Positions 8,842 through 17,410 of a DNA stretch of 37,829 nucleotides are shown here, in pieces. The notes under the pieces are model-generated. The model searched no databases, was not told the DNA's origin, and was given only the letters and a program-made list of their open reading frames with translations. Source of the stretch: Deltaproteobacteria bacterium (GTDB taxonomy: Bacteria; Desulfobacterota; Syntrophia; Syntrophales; Smithellaceae); the NCBI GenBank assembly GCA_025355175.1, contig JANYAF010000142.1, positions 1-37,829 on the forward strand. Direction: 5' to 3'. Positions within the stretch are counted from its first letter, which is position 1; every line of letters starts with the position of its first letter. The position numbers were made by a program, and so were the translations under genes.

Positions 8842-8880
8842 AAAGGCCGTGGCGGCAAAAGCCATGGCCTTTTCTTATTT
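8842..8880 (+). terminator. Attenuator terminator 2
   Basis: A 12-bp stem AAAGGCCGTGGC (8842-8853) and GCCATGGCCTTT (8861-8872), with one G-U pair and loop GGCAAAA, ends in TTTTCTTATTT directly before the aroF ribosome site (AAGGGG, near 8881). Its 3' arm can instead pair with the 3' arm of terminator 1, so both hairpins may respond to the same signal. It might also help occlude the aroF start. Confidence 0.7.
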
Positions 8881-8894
8881 AAGGGGAATTTATT

Positions 8895-9905
8895 ATGATT
8901 ATTGTTATGAAAAGACACGCAACGGAGAAACAGATTGAAGATGTCGTCCAATGGATCGAGTCGGTGGGCTACAAGGCTCATCCGTCCAGTGGTGTGGAGC
9001 GTACCATCATCGGAGCGGTTGGCGACAACCGCGATAAAGCCGTGCTGAAATATGCGGAATCGCTGCCGGGTGTGGAGAAAACCATGCCGATTCTGAAGCC
9101 CTACAAACTGGCCAGCCGCGAATCTCACGAAGGTGATACCGTGATTAACGTCGGTTCCATCCAGATCGGCGGTCCGGAGTTTGTGGTGATAGCCGGCCCC
9201 TGCGCCATTGAGAGCGAGGAGCAATTACTGGAGAGCGCCTACATCGTTAAAAAAGGCGGCGGACAAATTTTAAGGGGCGGCGCCTTCAAACCGCGCACGT
9301 CGCCTTACAGCTTCCAGGGTATGGAAGAGGAAGGCCTGAAAGTTCTGGATTCCGTGAGCAAGAAAACCAATTTACCGACGGTGACCGAAGTGGTCGATCC
9401 GGCGGATGTGGACTTGGTGGAATCTTATGCCGACATGCTGCAAATCGGCGCGCGCAATGTGCAGAATTTCGCCCTGCTGAAAAAAGTTGGTCATGCGCGC
9501 AAGCCGGTGCTGCTCAAACGCGGGATGATGACGACGATTGAAGAGTTGCTCATGTCGGCGGAATACATTCTTTCGTCCGGCAATCCCAACGTCATTCTTT
9601 GTGAGCGCGGCATCCGCACTTTTGAAACCGCCACCCGCAATACGCTGGATATCAGCGCCGTGCCTGTGCTCAAAAGCCTGACACATCTGCCGGTGGTCGT
9701 CGATCCCAGTCACGCGGCCGGTAACTGGAAGTATGTTATTCCGCTTTCGCGCGCGGCTGTTGCCGTGGGAGCGGACGGTATTATTGTGGAGGTGCATCCC
9801 GAACCGGAAAAGGCGGTTTCCGACGGCGCACAGTCTCTGAAACCGGAAAAATTCTATCAGCTGATGGATGATGTGCGGGCGCTCTCCAAAGCGATACGCA
9901 AATAA
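8895..9905 (+). CDS. aroF: 3-deoxy-7-phosphoheptulonate (DAHP) synthase, type I-beta with N-terminal regulatory domain
   Basis: First enzyme of the shikimate pathway: phosphoenolpyruvate plus erythrose 4-phosphate to DAHP, cytosolic and metal dependent. The 336 residues align end to end with the Thermotoga maritima enzyme as I remember it. Residues 1-65 are the ferredoxin-like regulatory domain that binds Tyr/Phe in that enzyme ([18 protein letters not shown]). The barrel follows, with [20 protein letters not shown] and CERGIRTFE. The metal ligands C103, H273, E299 and D310 are one position shifted from Thermotoga C102, H272, E298 and D309. The gene is first in the operon, 14 bases after terminator 2, with AAGGGG as ribosome site. 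Expression is therefore controlled by attenuation and activity probably by allostery. Confidence 0.97.
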   Translation: MIIVMKRHATEKQIEDVVQWIESVGYKAHPSSGVERTIIGAVGDNRDKAVLKYAESLPGVEKTMPILKPYKLASRESHEGDTVINVGSIQIGGPEFVVIAGPCAIESEEQLLESAYIVKKGGGQILRGGAFKPRTSPYSFQGMEEEGLKVLDSVSKKTNLPTVTEVVDPADVDLVESYADMLQIGARNVQNFALLKKVGHARKPVLLKRGMMTTIEELLMSAEYILSSGNPNVILCERGIRTFETATRNTLDISAVPVLKSLTHLPVVVDPSHAAGNWKYVIPLSRAAVAVGADGIIVEVHPEPEKAVSDGAQSLKPEKFYQLMDDVRALSKAIRK

Positions 9906-9920
9906 AACGATGGAGCGGAT

Positions 9921-11015
9921 ATGCGATCATTAAAAGTCAATCTCGATAAGAAAACGTTGTCATCTTATGAAATCAGTATCGGCAAGGGCATTCTGGACCG
10001 GATGATCCTGCTGATTGCGAAGAATAACAAGGCGGCGCGCTATGTCATCATCACCGACAGCCACGTCAACAGGCTCTATGGGCAGGCATTCCTCACGGCG
10101 TTTGCAGAGGCGGGTTTGAATGCATCCATTCTTGAAATTCCCGCAGGCGAGTCTTCCAAAAATATTTCGACGGTCATGGATATAGCCGGGAAACTCTTAG
10201 CTGCTGGCGCCGATCGGGGAACGGTGCTTATTGCGCTGGGCGGCGGGGTGGTGGGTGATCTGACGGGCTTTATCGCATCGATTTATATGCGCTCGGTTCC
10301 CTATATTCAGGTACCGACCACGCTTGTCGGTCAGGTGGACAGCAGTATTGGCGGGAAAACCGCCGTGGATCTGCCTCAGGGAAAGAATTTACTGGGGACG
10401 TTTTACCAGCCGCGCGCGGTATTCACGGATTTGAATTTTCTGGATACACTGCCTGAAAATGAATTTAATAACGGTCTGGCCGAGATCATCAAATATGGCA
10501 TCATCGAAGATGAAAAAATGTTCAAGTTCCTTGAAGAGAATATGGATGCCGTTAAAAACAGAGATTCTGGTCACTTGCTGAAAATCATCGAAACCTGTTG
10601 CCGCATTAAAAAATCGATTGTGGAGATCGATGAGCGTGAGCAGGGCCTGCGCAGGATTTTGAATTTCGGTCATACGCTGGGGCACGCTCTGGAAGCCGTT
10701 TCGGACTACACGTTGTCGCATGGAGAAGGCGTGGCGTTGGGCATGATTGCCGCAGCGCGGCTGTCGGTGAAAATGCATTATCTTTCGGAAGATGAATCGG
10801 CCCGTTTGGAAAAAGTCATCGCTGGGGCGGGTCTGCCGGTAAAGATTCCGGCGTCCTTTATTTCCGACGCGGTGATCACCCGTTTAAAAATGGACAAGAA
10901 AAAAAAGGACGACGTGATTCATTTTGTCCTGATCAAAAAAATAGGCATGCCTTTTGTCAACAGCAGTGTCAGTGAAAAACTGATCGGCGATGTTCTGGAG
11001 GAAATGAAAGCATGA
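9921..11015 (+). CDS. aroB: 3-dehydroquinate synthase
   Basis: Second shikimate step, converting DAHP to 3-dehydroquinate with NAD and a divalent metal. The 364 residues have the usual length and motifs: IPAGESSKN, the glycine-rich GGGVVGDLTGFIAS, the PTTLVGQVDSSIGGKT loop, the NGLAEIIKYG metal-site region and NFGHTLGHALEA with zinc-binding histidines, then HGEGVALGM. It starts 15 bases after aroF. Its end overlaps the pheA start by 4 bases (ATGA), which indicates translational coupling. Confidence 0.97.
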   Translation: MRSLKVNLDKKTLSSYEISIGKGILDRMILLIAKNNKAARYVIITDSHVNRLYGQAFLTAFAEAGLNASILEIPAGESSKNISTVMDIAGKLLAAGADRGTVLIALGGGVVGDLTGFIASIYMRSVPYIQVPTTLVGQVDSSIGGKTAVDLPQGKNLLGTFYQPRAVFTDLNFLDTLPENEFNNGLAEIIKYGIIEDEKMFKFLEENMDAVKNRDSGHLLKIIETCCRIKKSIVEIDEREQGLRRILNFGHTLGHALEAVSDYTLSHGEGVALGMIAAARLSVKMHYLSEDESARLEKVIAGAGLPVKIPASFISDAVITRLKMDKKKKDDVIHFVLIKKIGMPFVNSSVSEKLIGDVLEEMKA

Positions 11016-12091
11016 AGCTCTCTCTGGATGTGTTAAGAGAAGACATGAGAAAAAAAGACCGGGAGATTATCCGGTTGCTTAATGAGCGTTCGCAGATCTC
11101 CGTTCAGATCGGCAAGGTGAAGGGGCAGACCGGCCTTGAGGTTTATAATCCCGCTCAGGAAGCAAGAGTGTTCAATTATTTGCAGGAACTCAATGACGGG
11201 CCATTGTCGGGCCGCCAGGTAACGGCGATTTTCCGGGAAATCATTTCCGCGTCGCGCGATCTGCAAAAGCCCATGAACATAGCGTATCTGGGACCGGAGG
11301 CCTCTTTCAGCCATCAGGCTGCGCGCCTGCATTTCGGCACGTCCAGCCGTTTCTGGCCGCAGCAAGGGATCGCGCGCGTTTTCGACGAAGTGGAAAAGGG
11401 CGCCGTGGAATGGGGCGTCGTGCCCGTGGAAAATTCATTGGAAGGGTCGGTGAATGTGACGCTGGATCGGCTGGTTTTAACGCCCCTGAAAATTCAGGCT
11501 GAGATGTGCCTGCGCATCAGCCAGTGCCTGATCTCGCAGGCTAAAAGCATGAAAGGCATCAAAAATGTTTATTCGCACCCGCAGGGGCTGGCGCAGTGCC
11601 AGGCTTGGCTCAGAGCCCATTTGCCCAATGCCGTGTTGGGTGAGATGGAAAGCACGGCGGCAGCCGCGCAGATGGTGCGGGGAAAAAAGACAGCTGCGGC
11701 TATCGGCAGCGCGCTGGCTGCAGACACTTATGGATTAAATAGGCTCGCGGAGAGCATTGAGGACAATCCCTCCAACACGACGCGCTTTCTGGTTGTCGGC
11801 CGGGGTGAAGGGACATCCACGGGCGAGGATAAAACATCGATTATTTTTGCCACGCCGAATTTCCCGGGATCGCTGCATCGGGCGCTGGCGTCCTTCGCAA
11901 AACGAAAGATCAATCTGGCCAAGATCGAGTCGCATCCGGTCAAGGAACGAATGTGGGAATACCTTTTCTTTGTGGATATGATCGGCCATATGAACGACAA
12001 AGCCGTTAAAAACTGCATCAAGGCATTAAAAGATAAGACGGTTTATTTGAAAATTCTAGGCTCGTATCCCCAGGCCAAGGACGGACTATGA
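11012..12091 (+). CDS. pheA: Bifunctional chorismate mutase / prephenate dehydratase (P-protein)
   Basis: Takes chorismate through prephenate to phenylpyruvate, the committed Phe branch. Three domains are visible in 359 residues: an AroQ-type all-helical chorismate mutase (1-88, DREIIRLLNERSQISVQIGKVKG), prephenate dehydratase (about 92-270, from AYLGPEASFSHQAA to NTTRFLVVGRG with the catalytic Thr-Arg-Phe), and an ACT domain (about 275-355). The ACT domain keeps near-canonical Phe-binding motifs (PGSLHRAL, and ESHP in place of the usual ESRP), so feedback inhibition by Phe is likely. It overlaps both neighbours by 4 bases. Its position in the middle of the trunk genes makes one transcript carry trunk and branch enzymes together. 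Confidence 0.96.
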   Translation: MKLSLDVLREDMRKKDREIIRLLNERSQISVQIGKVKGQTGLEVYNPAQEARVFNYLQELNDGPLSGRQVTAIFREIISASRDLQKPMNIAYLGPEASFSHQAARLHFGTSSRFWPQQGIARVFDEVEKGAVEWGVVPVENSLEGSVNVTLDRLVLTPLKIQAEMCLRISQCLISQAKSMKGIKNVYSHPQGLAQCQAWLRAHLPNAVLGEMESTAAAAQMVRGKKTAAAIGSALAADTYGLNRLAESIEDNPSNTTRFLVVGRGEGTSTGEDKTSIIFATPNFPGSLHRALASFAKRKINLAKIESHPVKERMWEYLFFVDMIGHMNDKAVKNCIKALKDKTVYLKILGSYPQAKDGL

Positions 12092-13656
12092 TTTGCATAC
12101 CCATCACGGATGTGACGCATCAGGAAGCGCTGAGATCGGTTGAAAGAAGCGCCATGGCGGCTGATTTAATCGAGTTGCGCATGGATTTGATTGCGGATGG
12201 CGATTTGGATCAATTGATTGCCGCGGCCCGTCGCGTATCCGGGCGCATCAAAATTATTGTCACCTGCCGCAGGAAAGAAGAAGCCCTTTTGCCGCCTCCG
12301 CTCGATCAAGCGGTCCGGAAAAAAGGGATGACCAAAACGTCCAAGATGCGTTTACTCAAACAGGCGATTGAGCTTGGCGTGGAATTCATTGATATTGAAC
12401 TGGCCGAAGGAGACAGGGCCATTAAGCAGCTTCAATCTTTTTGCCGCCAACAAAAAAGCTCCACACGGATCATCGTTTCCTGGCATGACATTTCCAAAAC
12501 ACCGTCGCTTGGAACATTAAAAGAAATATTTCAGGCCTGCGCGCAAACCGGCGCTGATATTGTAAAGATAGTTCCTTATGCCCGGACCGCGGCGGACAAC
12601 TTGAAAGTGCCTGGCCTGATCGCCTACGCCAAAGCGCAGGATCGTAAAATTATTGCGATGTGTATGGGCGATCTGGGGCAAATCAGCCGGGCCATGGCGC
12701 TGGTTTGGGGAAGTTATCTGGGATTTGCCGTATTGCCGGGCGGCAAAAAATCAGCGCCCGGCCAGTTGACGCTCAACACGATGAGGGAATTCCAGCATCT
12801 GTTGCCAGGTCATCAACGCTCAATCCAATCAGGGCTTTTACCACCGGACACATTGAACTTTGTTCTCTTGGGGAATCCTGTCCGGCAGAGTCTCTCTCCG
12901 CTCATGCATAACAAGGCTCTGGAGGCGATGCAGATTGACGGACATTACAGCGCATTTTGCGTGAGTGATTTAGCCCAAGCGATGACCGGAATCCGGGGCA
13001 TGAATATTCGCGGCGCGTCCGTCACGATTCCGTTTAAAACGGCGGTGATGGACTATCTCGACGAGATTGACGCGGATGCCGTTGCTCTGGGCGCCGTCAA
13101 TACGATCGTGAGTGAGAGGGGACGGCTTGCCGGCTACAACACGGATTGGCTGGGATTGATGCAGGCGTTGGAAGATAAAATACCCGTCGCGGGGGAAACT
13201 TTTGTCATCATAGGCGCAGGCGGCGCGGCGCGTGCGGCGGCTTACGGCATCAAAAAAGAAGGCGGCCGGCCCATTATTGTCAACCGGACCCGGGACAAGG
13301 GGTGGGCGCTTGCGGCATGGCTTGATTGTCCGTTTTATCCGCTTTCGGCCATCGGCAAAATTCAAGCCCATGGTCTGATCAATGCCACGTCCGTCGGCAT
13401 GTATCCGCGGATTCATCAATCACCGGTTACCGCGGCGACACTGGCCAATTATCAGGTTGTGGTGGATGTGATTTACAATCCTTTGAAGACCAGGCTGCTT
13501 CGGGATGCTGAGGCGCAAGGACTCAAGATTCTTTCCGGATTGGAGATGTTTGTGCGCCAGGGCGCCGGGCAATTAAAATTATGGACGGGAAAGGACGCGC
13601 CTTTGGCGCTGATGAGAAAGACCGTTCGGGAAGGGTTGGAAACGCTTGAACCCTGA
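12088..13656 (+). CDS. aroDE: Fused 3-dehydroquinate dehydratase (type I) and shikimate dehydrogenase
   Basis: One 522-residue chain carries two consecutive steps: 3-dehydroquinate to 3-dehydroshikimate to shikimate. Residues 1-225 are type I AroD, with the Schiff-base lysine K160 (IVKIVPY) and the catalytic histidine H133 (SWHDISKTP). Residues 250-522 are AroE: the shikimate site SLSPLMHN (near 268), the catalytic lysine K317 in PFK, NTD at 351-353, the NADP fold GAGGAARA from 376, and NRT. This arrangement is the rule in plants and is also known in Chlamydia; most bacteria have separate genes. The fusion would couple the enzymes and prevent loss of dehydroshikimate. The frame is continuous through the linker at about 226-250. 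Confidence 0.95.
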   Translation: MICIPITDVTHQEALRSVERSAMAADLIELRMDLIADGDLDQLIAAARRVSGRIKIIVTCRRKEEALLPPPLDQAVRKKGMTKTSKMRLLKQAIELGVEFIDIELAEGDRAIKQLQSFCRQQKSSTRIIVSWHDISKTPSLGTLKEIFQACAQTGADIVKIVPYARTAADNLKVPGLIAYAKAQDRKIIAMCMGDLGQISRAMALVWGSYLGFAVLPGGKKSAPGQLTLNTMREFQHLLPGHQRSIQSGLLPPDTLNFVLLGNPVRQSLSPLMHNKALEAMQIDGHYSAFCVSDLAQAMTGIRGMNIRGASVTIPFKTAVMDYLDEIDADAVALGAVNTIVSERGRLAGYNTDWLGLMQALEDKIPVAGETFVIIGAGGAARAAAYGIKKEGGRPIIVNRTRDKGWALAAWLDCPFYPLSAIGKIQAHGLINATSVGMYPRIHQSPVTAATLANYQVVVDVIYNPLKTRLLRDAEAQGLKILSGLEMFVRQGAGQLKLWTGKDAPLALMRKTVREGLETLEP

Positions 13657-14902
13657 AATAGACATGCAAGACAATGTTGCAGCCGTTTACGTTCCCGGTT
13701 CGAAAAGTTTAACGCAAAGGGCGTTAATTGCCGCCGCGCTGGCGCAGGGACCGTCGTTGATCCGGCATGCGCTCGTGGCCGAAGACACCGGGCATTTGAT
13801 GGCCGGGTTGCAAGAACTGGGCGCCCGCATTGAGCCGGTTGCCGAAGGTTTTGCCGTCGTCGGCACCGGCGGAGTCATTACCAATAAATGCCATAAAATA
13901 TTTCTGGGAAATAACGGCACGGCGCTGCGGTTTCTCACGGCGCTGGTCTGTCTGGGACGAGGACGTTATGTGTTAACCGGCGAGGAACGCCTGTGCGAGA
14001 GGCCGGTCGGGCCCTTGGTTTCCACGCTTCAGGAGATGGGGGTTGCGATATCCTGCCGCAATAACTGTCCGCCGGTGGAGGTGACGGCCAACGGCCTCAA
14101 AGGCGGCCGGATCACTCTGACCGATATTGAAAGCTCCCAGTATGTATCCGCGCTGCTTTTATGCGGACCTTATACCGCCAAGGGCATTGAGTTGACTCTG
14201 GAAGGAAATATCGTTTCCACGCCGTATATTGATTTGACGATCGGCGTGATGAGTGATTTCGGCGCGAATATCATTCGCACAGGTAACCGGCACTATCTTG
14301 TTGGGACACAGCATATTTATTCCGGACGCGATTATTATGTGGAAGGGGACGCCTCCAGTGCTTCTTATTTTTTTCTGGCCGCCGCGCTCACGAAAAAACG
14401 AATCCGTGTTCATGGCGTTAAAAGAGAAAGCGTACAGGGAGATATCCGTCTGCTCACTATTCTGGAAAAACTCGGCTGCCGGATCACAGGCGGTGAGACC
14501 TGGGTGGAAGTATCCCGAAGGCAGGATCTTGCTTCGGGCGACATGATATTTGATATGGGTGATATGCCGGATATGGTCCCGACTCTCGGCGTTCTTGCCG
14601 CTTTCCGCAAAGGGCGGACAATGATCGTAAACGTTGCGCATTTAAGAATCAAGGAAAGCAATCGTCTGGCGGCGATGGCGACCGAGCTCAACCGGATCGG
14701 CATTCACGCATCCGAACTGCCGGACGGCCTGGTTATCGAGGGAGGAATCACGCGCCCTGCCGCCATCGAAACCTATAACGACCACCGGATTGCGATGAGT
14801 TTTGCCGTTGCGGGGCTGATGACGCCAGGACTTTCGATTGCTGATAAAAAGTGTGTGGATAAATCTTTCCCCGGTTTCTGGCAGGAGCTTAAAAAAATAT
14901 GA
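13646..14902 (+). CDS. aroA: 3-phosphoshikimate 1-carboxyvinyltransferase (EPSP synthase)
   Basis: Joins shikimate 3-phosphate and PEP to EPSP, the sixth shikimate step. The first possible start is TTG at 13646, overlapping aroDE by 11 bases; ATG at 13664 is an alternative. VPGSKSLTQRALIAAA holds the active-site lysine near residue 20, DMPDMVPTLGVLAAF the catalytic aspartate, and YNDHRIAMSFAVAG the C-terminal signature. At 88-96 the PEP/glyphosate loop reads GNNGTALRF, where the E. coli enzyme has GNAGTAMRP; a hydrophobic residue instead of that proline is known from class II and archaeal enzymes. Total length of 418 is normal. Confidence 0.95.
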   Translation: MNPEIDMQDNVAAVYVPGSKSLTQRALIAAALAQGPSLIRHALVAEDTGHLMAGLQELGARIEPVAEGFAVVGTGGVITNKCHKIFLGNNGTALRFLTALVCLGRGRYVLTGEERLCERPVGPLVSTLQEMGVAISCRNNCPPVEVTANGLKGGRITLTDIESSQYVSALLLCGPYTAKGIELTLEGNIVSTPYIDLTIGVMSDFGANIIRTGNRHYLVGTQHIYSGRDYYVEGDASSASYFFLAAALTKKRIRVHGVKRESVQGDIRLLTILEKLGCRITGGETWVEVSRRQDLASGDMIFDMGDMPDMVPTLGVLAAFRKGRTMIVNVAHLRIKESNRLAAMATELNRIGIHASELPDGLVIEGGITRPAAIETYNDHRIAMSFAVAGLMTPGLSIADKKCVDKSFPGFWQELKKI

Positions 14903-15468
14903 AAGTCATCATCATCGGCTATAGGGCAACCGGAAAGTCAACCGTAGGCTTGCTTCTGTCCAAAAAGCTTCAAATTCCGTTTGTGGATACCGATCAGTTG
15001 ATCGAGGATACGGCGGGCATGCCGATTAAAACATTGGTGGCCCGTCATGGTTGGGAGACATTCCGGGAAAAAGAAACAGAGGTGATTGCTTCGCTTTGCG
15101 ACGGAAATCTTTGTGTCGTGGCCACCGGTGGCGGCGCGATCCTATCCGGGGTAAACAGGGAGTTGTTGAAAAATATGGGAACCCTGATATATTTGAAAAC
15201 GCCTTTGCCTGATATTGTTGAGCGGCTGAAACAAGACGCGCAAGCCGAACAAGTCCGACCGCGATTTACATCCGGGAATCTTATGGAGGAGACGATTGCC
15301 GCATTGGAGGAGCGCATTCCCATCTATGAGTCGACTGCTGATTTTATGGTGGACACGAATGGCAAAAGTATTGCACGGGTCAGCGACGACATTTATCAGC
15401 ATTTGTTCGAAGCGGGTATTGTATCCGATATCAACGAAACGAAAAATATATTAAAAAATAAACTTTAG
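14899..15468 (+). CDS. aroK: Shikimate kinase
   Basis: Phosphorylates shikimate with ATP to shikimate 3-phosphate. The 189-residue P-loop kinase has a Walker A at residues 7-15 (GYRATGKST), the DTD shikimate-binding pair after it, FREKETEVI, and VATGGGAIL, all standard for AroK. The chain is slightly longer than the usual 170-175 residues, with a C-terminal tail after residue 175. Its ATG overlaps the aroA stop by 4 bases. Confidence 0.95.
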   Translation: MKVIIIGYRATGKSTVGLLLSKKLQIPFVDTDQLIEDTAGMPIKTLVARHGWETFREKETEVIASLCDGNLCVVATGGGAILSGVNRELLKNMGTLIYLKTPLPDIVERLKQDAQAEQVRPRFTSGNLMEETIAALEERIPIYESTADFMVDTNGKSIARVSDDIYQHLFEAGIVSDINETKNILKNKL

Positions 15469-15479
15469 CGGGAGAGTGT

Positions 15480-16547
15480 ATGGCGGGAAATACTATTGGC
15501 TGCGTGTTTTGCGTGACAACCTGGGGGGAGTCGCACGGCAACGCGACAGGCGCGGTGATCGACGGCTGCCCGGCCGGGATGGATCTGGCTGAGGCCGATA
15601 TTCAGCAGGCGTTGGACCGCCGCAAACCCTCAAAGGGGGCGGCCTCAACATCGCGCGTCGAAATAGACAGGGTGGAAATCCTGTCCGGTGTTTTTGAGGG
15701 AAAAACAACCGGCACGCCGATTGCGCTCCTTATCCGCAACATTGACGCCCGGCCGTCGAATTACGATGACCTGAAAGATGTTTTCCGCCCCGGGCACGGT
15801 GATTATACTTACTATAAAAAATATGGTGTCCGCGACTGGCGAGGGGGTGGACGTGCTTCTGGCCGGGAGACCGTCGCCCGCGTTGCCGCTGGAGCCGTCG
15901 CTCAAAAAGTGATTGCTGCCGCCGGTATGGAGGTGATCGCTTACACCAAAAGTATCGGCGGAATTGAGATCAATACCGCGAGCTTGATACCCAGTCAGGA
16001 TTTGAAAGCAAAAGTACGTCAGAGCACGCTGTATTGCCCTGATGATCAGGCTGCGGCGGCCATGGAAGAGCGGCTGGCCGCCGTCCGCAAGGAAGGCGAT
16101 ACGCTGGGCGGTGTGGTGGAGATCATCGTACGGGGGTGCCCTGCGGGTTTGGGCGAGCCGGTGTTCGATAAGATGGATGCGGATTTAGCAAAAGCCCTGA
16201 TGAGCATTGGAACGGTCAAGGCCGTGGAAACAGGCGACGGTTGCGTGGTGGCCGGGCAAAAAGGCTCCCAGGTCAACGACCCGATGGATGCCACAGATTT
16301 TAAAAAGAATTCCGCCGGAGGCATCCTGGCCGGCATTACCACCGGCCAGGATATCATTGTCCGGGTTTATTGCAAACCGATTCCGTCGATTTCACAAAAG
16401 CAGCAGACCACGGACATTCAGGGCAATCAGCGTTTCATCGAAATTCAGGGTCGTCATGATATCTGTGTCATTCCACGGATTGTGCCGGTGTGTGAAGCGA
16501 TGGTTTGTCTTGTGCTGGCCGACCACTGGCTTAGGCTAGGCAGATGA
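15480..16547 (+). CDS. aroC: Chorismate synthase
   Basis: Last trunk step, EPSP to chorismate, using reduced FMN. The 355 residues begin with MAGNTIGCVFCVTTWGESHG, the conserved N-terminal signature, followed by RRKPSKG-type and GRASGRETVARVAAGAVA motifs that line the FMN and EPSP site. GDGCVVAGQKGSQVND and GGILAGITTGQDI are in place near the C-terminus. It starts 11 bases after aroK with GGGAGAG as ribosome site, and its stop overlaps the tyrA ATG by 4 bases. Confidence 0.96.
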   Translation: MAGNTIGCVFCVTTWGESHGNATGAVIDGCPAGMDLAEADIQQALDRRKPSKGAASTSRVEIDRVEILSGVFEGKTTGTPIALLIRNIDARPSNYDDLKDVFRPGHGDYTYYKKYGVRDWRGGGRASGRETVARVAAGAVAQKVIAAAGMEVIAYTKSIGGIEINTASLIPSQDLKAKVRQSTLYCPDDQAAAAMEERLAAVRKEGDTLGGVVEIIVRGCPAGLGEPVFDKMDADLAKALMSIGTVKAVETGDGCVVAGQKGSQVNDPMDATDFKKNSAGGILAGITTGQDIIVRVYCKPIPSISQKQQTTDIQGNQRFIEIQGRHDICVIPRIVPVCEAMVCLVLADHWLRLGR

Positions 16548-17317
16548 AAAATATTACCGTAGGCATTATCGGCGGCACAAACGGCATGGGGCGCTGGCTG
16601 GCCGAACTGTTGGTTTTCGAAGGCTGTATCGTTCATGTCACCGGTAGAAAAACGGAGATGACCGCTGCGGACGTTGCTCGAATTGGTGATGTGGTTGTCG
16701 TATCCGTTCCGATTGCGGCAACAGCGGGTGTTATCGCCCAGGTCGGCCCGCTTGTGAAAAAAGGACAGGTGTTGATGGATTTGACATCATTGAAGAAAGA
16801 GCCGGTGGCGTTGATGCTGGCTCACTCCGAAGCCGAGGTGGTTGGCTGCCATCCGCTGTTCGGGCCGTCCGTCACAGAATCGGCGGGTCACAATATTGTT
16901 TTATGCCGGGGACGGGGCGACGCCTGGTATGCGTGGATTAAAAACATTTTTGAAAAAACCGGCTACCATGTTTTGGAAAGAACCCCTGCCGAGCACGACC
17001 GGATAATGACCATTGTGCAGGCCCTCAACCACCTCAATACCATCGCACTGGGCATGGCGATTGCCGAAACCGGAATCCCGCTTATGGAAGTGAATCAATT
17101 TTCCACGCCCATCTTTAAAACCAAAATGGACATTGTTAAAAAAGTATTCACCGAAAGCCCGGAGCTCTACGCCGACATTATCGCCGGAAATCGCGATAGG
17201 GACGATGTGCTTCGGACTTACGAACGGGTTGTCCTGAATATTCGCGACCTGGTTAAGGCGGGCGACGGCGCGAAGTTAAAGAGCGCCATGGAAGCCGCCG
17301 CAAAAAAATTATTCTGA
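16544..17317 (+). CDS. tyrA: Prephenate dehydrogenase
   Basis: Oxidises prephenate to 4-hydroxyphenylpyruvate, the Tyr branch. The 257-residue chain starts with a Rossmann fold (VGIIGGTNGMGRWLAELL, Gly-rich loop at 10-16), then VVVSVPIAAT, DLTSLKKEP and GCHPLFGPSV, the prephenate-binding histidine region of the TyrA family. It resembles the dehydrogenase half of E. coli TyrA rather than longer stand-alone enzymes. No chorismate mutase or ACT domain is attached, so prephenate must come from the PheA mutase. It is the last gene before the terminator at 17377. Confidence 0.93.
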   Translation: MKNITVGIIGGTNGMGRWLAELLVFEGCIVHVTGRKTEMTAADVARIGDVVVVSVPIAATAGVIAQVGPLVKKGQVLMDLTSLKKEPVALMLAHSEAEVVGCHPLFGPSVTESAGHNIVLCRGRGDAWYAWIKNIFEKTGYHVLERTPAEHDRIMTIVQALNHLNTIALGMAIAETGIPLMEVNQFSTPIFKTKMDIVKKVFTESPELYADIIAGNRDRDDVLRTYERVVLNIRDLVKAGDGAKLKSAMEAAAKKLF

Positions 17318-17376
17318 TACGGCCCCATTCCAATTCCAAATCACAGATGATCTTGCGGTGCTGAAAGAGACTGTAG

Positions 17377-17410
17377 GGCTCGCTCACCGAGCGAGCCGTT
17401 TGTTACTGTT
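17377..17410 (+). terminator. Rho-independent terminator of the aro operon
   Basis: A perfect 9-bp GC-rich stem, GGCTCGCTC (17377-17385) and GAGCGAGCC (17389-17397), with a 3-base loop, is followed by GTTTGTTACTGTT. It lies 60 bases after the tyrA stop. The T-tract is interrupted, but the stem is strong. Confidence 0.75.

Larger units (their letters stand above)
8744..8880 (+). promoter_or_regulatory. Transcription attenuator with competing hairpins (aro operon leader RNA)
   Basis: Pairings worked out by hand. Segment A 8744-8756 can pair with segment B 8799-8811 over 13 contiguous bp (four G-U). B also belongs to hairpin 1, in which 8795-8806 pairs with 8819-8830. The freed 3' arm (8823-8830, CCATGGCT) matches 8860-8867 (AGCCATGG) perfectly over 8 bp, and that stretch is part of hairpin 2 (8842-8853 with 8861-8872). 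A ribosome stalled at the Phe/Trp/Tyr codons leaves A free, A-B forms, and both terminators are broken. A ribosome that reaches the stop at 8774 would sit inside the A-B loop and block it, so both terminators form. The duplexes are seen; the switching order is inferred. Confidence 0.75.
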
